NCBI GenBank assembly: GCA_043806135.1
Contig: JAZDHG010000072.1
Span: 1 to 6,631, forward strand
Direction of reading: 5' to 3'
Length of the DNA: 6,631 nucleotides
Source of the DNA: JAGLQQ01 sp043806135
Lineage (GTDB): Bacteria > Omnitrophota > Gorgyraeia > B26-G9
Shown piece by piece: positions 1 through 3,955 of the stretch (position 1 is the first letter of the stretch; every line of letters starts with the position of its first letter). The position numbers and the translations under genes are program-made. The notes beneath the pieces are model-generated. The model was not told where the DNA came from. It worked only from the letters and a program-made list of their open reading frames with translations, and made no database searches.

Positions 1-62
1 GTAAAAATCAGCCAAAGAGCTATTGCGCCGACGACTATTAAAATGATTGTTGTTAATGACAT
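1..62 (-). CDS. LemA-like membrane protein, N-terminal fragment
   Basis: The gene runs off the left edge. The 20 complete codons after the ATG at 62-60 read MSLTTIILIVVGAIALWLIF, and the next codon begins with AC, so it is Thr. This is a single hydrophobic, probably membrane-spanning segment ending in a Trp-Leu-Ile-Phe-Thr stretch. LemA-family proteins typically start with one such segment followed by a Tyr-Asn motif and a cytoplasmic or periplasmic helical bundle, and the Trp position near the end of the helix fits that pattern. An in-frame stop at 75-77 (minus strand) rules out a much longer N-terminus. No clear Shine-Dalgarno site precedes the ATG, although the promoter at 106-134 leaves a leader of about 37 bases. 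The family call rests on the membrane segment alone; any other protein with an N-terminal anchor remains possible. Confidence 0.5.
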   Translation of the reverse strand, partial: MSLTTIILIVVGAIALWLIF

Positions 63-105
63 ATATTTAAAATATTAAAAGTTTTCTGCGGCCTTTCTAT
101 TTCAT

Positions 106-134
106 AGTATAGACAATTTCCCCCTTTTAAGCAA
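106..134 (-). promoter_or_regulatory. Promoter for the LemA-like gene
   Basis: On the minus strand, TTGCTT (134-129) is followed after exactly 17 bases by TATACT (111-106), a good housekeeping-sigma match. Transcription should start near 99, about 37 bases before the ATG at 62. The -35 box begins right at the end of the U-tract of the preceding terminator, so the two elements are packed back to back. Confidence 0.6.
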
Positions 135-135
135 T

Positions 136-161
136 AAAAAAGACGGCTCCCGAAGGAACCG
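136..161 (-). terminator. Rho-independent terminator after the deoxyribosyltransferase gene
   Basis: On the minus strand CGGTTCC (161-155) pairs with GGAGCCG (150-144) to give a 7-bp stem with one G-U pair. The loop TTCG, closed by a C-G pair, is the very stable UUCG tetraloop. It is followed by TC and a run of six T (141-136). It lies 30 bases after the stop codon at 192. Confidence 0.85.
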
Positions 162-191
162 CGCCATTGTTATATTGGTCTTAGTTAGACC

Positions 192-692
192 TTAACCCAG
201 CCGCGACAAGATATATTCGTGTATCTCTTGGGCGAGTTCTTTATAGAATTTCTCTACCTCCTCAAGAGAATTGACATAAGCGGGTTTTTCGATGATTTTA
301 TCTGATAAACGGAACATCGCATTTATACCCACTTCTTTATCACTGGCTGTTCTGAAATCCGTCCTCACACAAATAACCAAGGGTTTGTTTCGACCGAGTT
401 TCCGGTTTAATCTTGCAGAAAGAATAGCTGCACCTACTTCGAAGGCTGTGCCCGAATCTGTATCTGGTCCATCAAGGTTCGCCACGACCACGTCGCTGGT
501 TGTTGCATCTTTGAGACACCCCTCGCAAATCCCTATCAAATCGAAGCTCTTTCCATCAAAAAACTTTAAGGCTTCATCTTGCGGAAGTATCATCCGATAA
601 CCCAATGCTTTCAATGCGTAAGCAAGCAAGATATTGCGGTGACGATGAGCAGTTTCGAATAAAGGCCCTGCCAAATAAATTGTTTTTTCCAA
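192..692 (-). CDS. Nucleoside 2-deoxyribosyltransferase family protein
   Basis: A soluble 166-residue protein, the usual size for the family. Members transfer the deoxyribose of a nucleoside to another base, or hydrolyse (deoxy)nucleoside N-glycosidic bonds, in nucleotide salvage. Visible family marks are the N-terminal YLAGPLF (residues 6-12), LPQDE (36-40), the hydrophobic strand DVVVANLDG (67-75) and the acidic loop Asp74, Asp77, Asp79, Ser80 leading to Glu85 in TAFEVG, the expected nucleophile. A later NAM (124-126) resembles the Asn-x-Met segment that completes a neighbour's active site in the oligomer. The start is TTG (692-690), supported by AAGGAGGA eight bases upstream and by YLAGP falling at the usual distance from the N-terminus. 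It is a single-gene unit with its own promoter and terminator. A deoxynucleotide N-hydrolase of the same fold cannot be excluded. Confidence 0.85.
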   Translation of the reverse strand: MEKTIYLAGPLFETAHRHRNILLAYALKALGYRMILPQDEALKFFDGKSFDLIGICEGCLKDATTSDVVVANLDGPDTDSGTAFEVGAAILSARLNRKLGRNKPLVICVRTDFRTASDKEVGINAMFRLSDKIIEKPAYVNSLEEVEKFYKELAQEIHEYILSRLG

Positions 693-700
693 AGAACTGT

Positions 701-708
701 TCCTCCTT
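701..708 (-). promoter_or_regulatory. Shine-Dalgarno site deciding the TTG start
   Basis: AAGGAGGA on the minus strand is nearly fully complementary to the 16S rRNA 3' end. It is separated by 8 bases from TTG at 692-690. No ATG lies in a comparable position, so the site fixes TTG as the start codon. Confidence 0.85.
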
Positions 709-715
709 TTATATT

Positions 716-733
716 TCCTGAAGATTTTCAGGA
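716..733 (-). repeat. Perfect 7-bp inverted repeat at the predicted mRNA 5' end
   Basis: TCCTGAA (716-722) and TTCAGGA (727-733) are perfect inverted copies around a 4-base gap. The predicted transcription start, about 7 bases after the -10 box at 745-740, falls at or next to 733, so the hairpin would form the very 5' end of the mRNA. It could stabilise the transcript or be an operator; the sequence does not decide. Confidence 0.6.
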
Positions 734-739
734 TAATTT

Positions 740-767
740 AAATTAACATACTGAATAAAAATGTCAA
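740..767 (-). promoter_or_regulatory. Promoter for the deoxyribosyltransferase gene
   Basis: On the minus strand there is a consensus TTGACA (767-762), a 16-base spacer and TAATTT (745-740). The weak -10 is helped by an extended TG directly upstream (TGT before TAATTT). The predicted leader is about 41 bases and carries the hairpin and the Shine-Dalgarno site. Confidence 0.6.
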
Positions 768-805
768 CCTAAAAGCCCCTCCTATAGCGAAGCATCATAT
801 CAACA

Positions 806-837
806 CGTATTAATTAAACCATGGTTGTATTAATACG
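806..837. repeat. 32-bp near-perfect palindrome B, downstream of the PaaX/Cas2-like gene
   Basis: The 9-bp outer arms CGTATTAAT (806-814) and ATTAATACG (829-837) are perfect inverted copies. The centre AACCATGGTT (817-826) is a perfect 10-bp palindrome about the same axis. Only two base pairs (815/828 and 816/827) break the symmetry. It starts 4 bases after the stop codon of the gene (842). No T-run follows on the minus strand, so it is not a standard terminator. It matches the palindrome at 1438-1469 in length, arm sequence and gap. Confidence 0.85.
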
Positions 838-841
838 ACAA

Positions 842-1414
842 CTATAAATTAAAAATCTTTCTTAGAGAAATATCGTCTTCGATGCTTTCGGCGGTAATTA
901 AACGAATATCTTTTTTGTTCAGACCGAAAAAATCTCTTAACAACTTTATCTCGTCTTCACATTGATAAGGATAAACCCAAACGCTTTTTTGCACACATTT
1001 AAACCCTAACTCCTCAAGCTTTCCACGAAAAGCGTTTCTTTTTAAGTTTTCTATCTGGGCAATGTCAAAAATTACAATTCGCCATTTGCCATCCCATTTT
1101 TGAGGCTTCTTTATCTTTAAACTATCTATTTGAAATCTTCCGGCTTTCTTTTTGCCTTTTTCCGTCAAAGAGATGCTAATTTGATGATTTTTTCTGTCTA
1201 TCTGAATACAGCCATTTTTTCTTAGCTGATAAAAAGTATCGTGAATTTTTTTATTCTGATATTTATTTTTATTCTTAAAGTTTTTAAGAAAATTTTGGAC
1301 AAAATAAGGAGAACCGGCGGCAATACAAACTGCGCCACTAATAGCCAGCCAGTTTAATACGTCTTTTACTATCTCTGATTTCGGTTTTCTGAAATAATAC
1401 TTATATTGGCCCAT
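842..1414 (-). CDS. PaaX-like protein with Cas2-like C-terminal domain
   Basis: The product has 190 residues from the ATG at 1414. Residues 17-43 are largely hydrophobic (NWLAISGAVCIAAGSPYF), unusual for a DNA-binding protein. Residues 54-96 look like a winged helix, ending in the wing strand QISISLTEKGKKKAG. Residues 107-188 match the PaaX C-terminal, Cas2-like ferredoxin fold: KWDGKWRIVIFDI with Asp117 on the first strand, a helix to KLEELGF, QKSVWVYPY (142-150), then CEDEIKLLRDFFGL. PaaX proteins are repressors; Cas2 is a nuclease or structural partner of Cas1. No CRISPR array, cas1 or phenylacetate gene is present. A TTG at 1432 would extend it by 6 codons, but the -10 box would then be inside the gene, so ATG 1414 is preferred. 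The gene is flanked by matching palindromes and looks more AT-rich than its neighbours (not counted). Confidence 0.75.
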   Translation of the reverse strand: MGQYKYYFRKPKSEIVKDVLNWLAISGAVCIAAGSPYFVQNFLKNFKNKNKYQNKKIHDTFYQLRKNGCIQIDRKNHQISISLTEKGKKKAGRFQIDSLKIKKPQKWDGKWRIVIFDIAQIENLKRNAFRGKLEELGFKCVQKSVWVYPYQCEDEIKLLRDFFGLNKKDIRLITAESIEDDISLRKIFNL

Positions 1415-1420
1415 TCTCTT

Positions 1421-1450
1421 ATTATAAACCAAAGGCTCGTATTAACGCAA
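1421..1450 (-). promoter_or_regulatory. Promoter for the PaaX/Cas2-like gene, leaderless
   Basis: A consensus TATAAT (1426-1421) lies 6 bases before the ATG at 1414, which puts the expected transcription start at the A of the ATG. The best -35 is TTGCGT (1450-1445) with an 18-base spacer. That -35 lies inside palindrome A, so a protein bound there would block RNA polymerase. Confidence 0.6.
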
Positions 1451-1471
1451 CCATGACATTGTTAATACGAG
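1436..1471. repeat. Palindrome A, probable operator upstream of the PaaX/Cas2-like gene
   Basis: CTCGTATTAAC (1436-1446) and GTTAATACGAG (1461-1471) are perfect 11-bp inverted copies separated by 14 bases with CATG at or near the centre. The core 32 bp (1438-1469) has the same arm length and spacing as the palindrome at 806-837. The two agree at 25 of 32 positions in inverted alignment and 24 of 32 in direct alignment. Overlap with the promoter -35 suggests an operator, with the gene product itself the likely binder (inference). Confidence 0.8.
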
Positions 1472-1483
1472 TCATTGTGGCAA

Positions 1484-1523
1484 TAAAAAAGCCCGTCGAG
1501 CCACACTGGCGAATAACGACGGG
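1484..1523 (-). terminator. Rho-independent terminator of the groESL operon
   Basis: On the minus strand CCCGTCG (1523-1517) pairs with CGACGGG (1498-1492). The 18-base loop can fold a second small stem, GCCA with TGGC. It is followed by C and a run of six T (1490-1485). It begins 10 bases after the stop of the third operon gene. Confidence 0.85.
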
Positions 1524-1532
1524 ACTATCTGA

Positions 1533-1967
1533 CTAGGCAAAACTCATCTTTTCCCAACGAGCGATAATAAATATGGGATGATTATCCCCAATAGCATTTA
1601 ACACTTCTTGGGTCTGTTTTTGCCATCTGGGGTCATAAATCTGTAAATTTTCTGAAACGGAGCACGTTAGCGCTTCTTCTTTTTTAAAGAACAATCCCAC
1701 AATTGGAGAAGTGTGCCCCCCTATAAAGCCGGTGTTCACCTCCTCTGGCCGTTGCCGTCTTCCCAACTTCGGATGGTCTTCATCGTATAATTCAATACCT
1801 GTCCTCGCCAGTCCCACTAAACTGCCATTCTTTAGTCTCCCGCCAATAGGTATTTTACTTTCGCCCCTCAGGGCAATTTTTTCTATTATCGGAACATCCT
1901 TATCCTTTTGGTCGCTAACCCGATAAACTGATGTTATTGTAACCGCAAAGAACTCATGAACTTCCAT
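1533..1967 (-). CDS. Unrecognised 144-residue protein, third gene of the groESL operon
   Basis: I do not recognise this family. The protein has no signal peptide or membrane segment and looks like a mixed, strand-rich soluble protein. Alternating hydrophobic segments occur at residues 6-17 (FFAVTITSVYRV), 87-94 (SPIVGLFF) and 131-137 (PIFIIAR). The most motif-like part is the basic-to-glycine stretch RRQRPEEVNTGFIGGHTSP (70-88), with His85 following two glycines; there is one cysteine, Cys102. It starts at ATG 1967, preceded by AAAGGAGG with an 11-base gap, a little long but clear. It begins 24 bases after the groEL stop with no promoter or terminator between them, and the operon terminator follows it, so it is almost certainly co-transcribed with groEL. 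A chaperonin-linked role is only a suggestion from position. Confidence 0.75.
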   Translation of the reverse strand: MEVHEFFAVTITSVYRVSDQKDKDVPIIEKIALRGESKIPIGGRLKNGSLVGLARTGIELYDEDHPKLGRRQRPEEVNTGFIGGHTSPIVGLFFKKEEALTCSVSENLQIYDPRWQKQTQEVLNAIGDNHPIFIIARWEKMSFA

Positions 1968-1978
1968 CTGTCTGTTTT

Positions 1979-1986
1979 CCTCCTTT
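1979..1986 (-). promoter_or_regulatory. Shine-Dalgarno site of the third operon gene
   Basis: AAAGGAGG on the minus strand lies in the short gap after the groEL stop, 11 bases before ATG 1967. Unlike the promoter-proximal genes of this window, this internal operon gene carries a strong ribosome-binding site. Confidence 0.75.
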
Positions 1987-1991
1987 ACAAT

Positions 1992-3620
1992 TTAGTAACC
2001 TTCTCCCATTCCGCCCATTTGTGGCATTCCGCCTTTATCTTTTTTCTCTTCGGGTTTTTCAGCCAGCACGCACTCAGTGGTTAAAAACATAGAAGCGGCT
2101 GAAGTTGCATTTTCCAAAGCGGTTCTGACAACTTTTGTCGGGTCAATGACGCCCGACTGAATCAAATCTTGGTACTCCATTTTTTGAGCGTCAAAACCGA
2201 AAGTATCGGGCATTGCCAATACTTTTGCCACGACTACGGCTCCGTCCAGCCCGGCATTGGCAATAATTTGCCTGATCGGACCCTCAAGAGCTTTCTTCAA
2301 AATACTTAATCCCGTTTTCTCGTCGCCTTCTAAATTAATTTTATCCAGAACCGGGATAGCTCTTAAAAGAGCTGTTCCGCCGCCAGGTAAAATTCCTTCT
2401 TCAATTGCGGCGCGAGTAGCATTCAAAGCGTTCTCTGTTTTCTTTTGTTTATTTTTTTGCTCTACCTCGGTAGCCGCGCCAACCTTAATCACCGCCACTC
2501 CGCCGGATAATTTTGCCAAACGCTCCTGCAGTTTTTCTTTGTCAAAATCGGATTCAGAGGCCTTAATTTCATTTTTAATTTGGCTGATTCTGGCTTCAAT
2601 GTCTTCTTTTTTGCCCTTGCCCTCAATAATTGTGGTTTTTTCTTTCGCCACCACCACTTTTCTGGCTTGGCCCAATTGCTCCAAAGCGACATTTTCCAGT
2701 TTTAAACCCAACTCTTCGGAAATTACCTGGCCGCCGGTAATAACCGCAATATCCTGCATCATTTCTTTTTTCCGATCGCCAAAACCAGGCGACTTAATGG
2801 CTAAAGCGTTAAAAATACCTCTTAATTTATTTACCACCAAAGTGGCTAAAGCGTCGCCTTCAATTTCTTCGGCAATAATGACTAATTCTTTTTTGCCGGT
2901 TTGAACAATTTTTTCCAAAACAGGCAGAATGTCCTGCAAAGAGGAAATTTTTTTATCAGTCAATAAAATATAAGGGTCTTCCAAAACCGCCTCCATTCTT
3001 TCCGTGTCGGTAATCATATAAGGAGAAACATAGCCTCGGTCAAACTGAAGGCCTTTGACGATTTCTTTTTCCAGCCCGAATTTTTTTGATTCTTCAACTG
3101 TGATAACGCCGTCTTTGCCGACTTCGGAAAAAACTTCTCCGATTAAATCGCCAACTTCCGAGTCTAAAGAAGCGATAGTCGCCACTTGGGATATTTCTTC
3201 TTTTTTAGAAATTAATTTTGATTTTTGCTTCAAGGCCTCAATAACGGCTTTAACTCCTTTCTGCATTCCCCTTCTTAAAGCCAAAGGATCGGCTCCGGCG
3301 GCAACATTTTTAATTCCTTCAGACATCATAGCCCGGGTCAAAATCATAGAAGTGGTGGTGCCGTCTCCGGCGATCTCGCTGGTTTTTTCTGCTACCTCTT
3401 TCACCATTTCCACTCCCAACTGTTCAACCTTATCGTCTAATTCAACTTCCTTGGCAATGCTTACCCCGTCGTCGGAAATTTCAGGCGCCCCAAAACCCTT
3501 ATCTAAAACAACCAATCTTGCTTTTGGCCCTAAAGTAACTTTAACCGCATCAATTAATTTATCAACGCCGGCTAATAATTTTTTTCTGGCATTTTCACCG
3601 AATAAAATTTGTTTTGCCAT
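1992..3620 (-). CDS. groEL: Chaperonin GroEL (60 kDa, Cpn60, group I)
   Basis: A full-length group I chaperonin of 542 residues (E. coli has 548), co-linear with E. coli GroEL one residue lower from Gly8 to beyond residue 400. It forms the double-ring cage that folds proteins in the cytosol with GroES and ATP. Visible marks: GPK at 31-33 in the equatorial nucleotide site, Asp51 (E. coli Asp52), the GDGTTT loop with Asp86 (Asp87), apical LQFDRGYVSPY at 191-201, ALATLVVNKLRG (257-268), the signature AATRAAIEEGILPGGG region ending at 415, and a short Gly-Met tail ending GGMGEGY. Unusually, Asn397 (codon AAC, 2432-2430) stands where E. coli has catalytic Asp398. It starts 2 bases after the groES stop with no obvious Shine-Dalgarno site, so translation is probably coupled to groES. 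Confidence 0.98.
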   Translation of the reverse strand: MAKQILFGENARKKLLAGVDKLIDAVKVTLGPKARLVVLDKGFGAPEISDDGVSIAKEVELDDKVEQLGVEMVKEVAEKTSEIAGDGTTTSMILTRAMMSEGIKNVAAGADPLALRRGMQKGVKAVIEALKQKSKLISKKEEISQVATIASLDSEVGDLIGEVFSEVGKDGVITVEESKKFGLEKEIVKGLQFDRGYVSPYMITDTERMEAVLEDPYILLTDKKISSLQDILPVLEKIVQTGKKELVIIAEEIEGDALATLVVNKLRGIFNALAIKSPGFGDRKKEMMQDIAVITGGQVISEELGLKLENVALEQLGQARKVVVAKEKTTIIEGKGKKEDIEARISQIKNEIKASESDFDKEKLQERLAKLSGGVAVIKVGAATEVEQKNKQKKTENALNATRAAIEEGILPGGGTALLRAIPVLDKINLEGDEKTGLSILKKALEGPIRQIIANAGLDGAVVVAKVLAMPDTFGFDAQKMEYQDLIQSGVIDPTKVVRTALENATSAASMFLTTECVLAEKPEEKKDKGGMPQMGGMGEGY

Positions 3621-3622
3621 GG

Positions 3623-3913
3623 TTATTCTATAATCGCGAGTATGTCTTCTTCAACGGCGATTAAATATGTTTTGCCGTCAACTTTTATTTCATCCGGCCC
3701 GTATTTTTTAAATAAAACTTTTTGTCCGGGCTTTACTTCTATAGGAATATATTCTCCATTCTTATTTTTCTTGCCGGGACCAACCGAAACAACTAAACCT
3801 TGTTCTGGTTTTTCTTTTTCAGCGGTATCGGGCAATAAAATACCCGACTTGGTTTTTTCTTCCCCCTTAATCGGCTCAATTAAAATATGATCTGATAATG
3901 GCTTAATATTCAT
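3623..3913 (-). CDS. groES: Co-chaperonin GroES (10 kDa, Cpn10)
   Basis: The product has 96 residues, the standard GroES length. It forms the heptameric lid of the GroEL cage. The N-terminal strand IKPLSDHILIEPI (3-15) leads into the mobile loop, about 17-33, containing the hydrophobic GroEL-binding tripeptide Ile-Leu-Leu in KSGILLPDTA. These are followed by GLVVSVGPGK, VKPGQKVLFKKYGPDEIKVDGKTYLIAVEEDILAIIE, all typical of the family. It starts at ATG 3913, 9 bases after a consensus-like -10 box, with no Shine-Dalgarno site, so the message is nearly leaderless. It is the first gene of the groES-groEL-unknown operon. Confidence 0.97.
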   Translation of the reverse strand: MNIKPLSDHILIEPIKGEEKTKSGILLPDTAEKEKPEQGLVVSVGPGKKNKNGEYIPIEVKPGQKVLFKKYGPDEIKVDGKTYLIAVEEDILAIIE

Positions 3914-3922
3914 AGCCAGTCT

Positions 3923-3951
3923 ATATTAAGAAACTTTTAAAATTATGTCAA
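3923..3951 (-). promoter_or_regulatory. Promoter of the groESL operon
   Basis: On the minus strand TTGACA (3951-3946), 17 bases, TAATAT (3928-3923): a nearly perfect housekeeping-sigma promoter. The ATG of groES follows 9 bases later, so the leader should be only a few bases. No CIRCE inverted repeat (TTAGCACTC-N9-GAGTGCTAA) is present here. The -35 box begins 4 bases after the stop codon of the upstream surface-protein gene, and there is no terminator between them. Confidence 0.85.
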
Positions 3952-3955
3952 GGGT

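Noticed and set aside
741..785. Possible 9-codon leader peptide on the minus strand: AGGAGGGG followed by TTG and a short frame to TAA
   Set aside because: The TTG is the first half of the TTGACA -35 box, and the transcript from that promoter would start downstream, so the frame would not be in the mRNA.
806..837. Palindrome B as a classical terminator of the PaaX-like gene
   Set aside because: No T-run follows on the minus strand, and its match to the upstream palindrome suggests another function, although the hairpin could still hinder polymerase.
1415..1432. TTG start at 1432 for the PaaX-like gene
   Set aside because: The six extra codons contain the consensus TATAAT, and no Shine-Dalgarno site precedes the TTG. 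A leaderless start at ATG 1414 fits better.
842..1471. CRISPR system because of a Cas2-like domain
   Set aside because: There is no spacer-repeat array and no cas1 or effector gene; the two palindromes are operator- or hairpin-like, not CRISPR repeats.
2257..2904. Long plus-strand open frame opposite groEL, and similar ones at 3055-3633, 1711-1926 and 6005-6251
   Set aside because: They lie antisense to clearly coding genes, have no promoter or ribosome-binding site, and their composition mirrors the real gene on the other strand.
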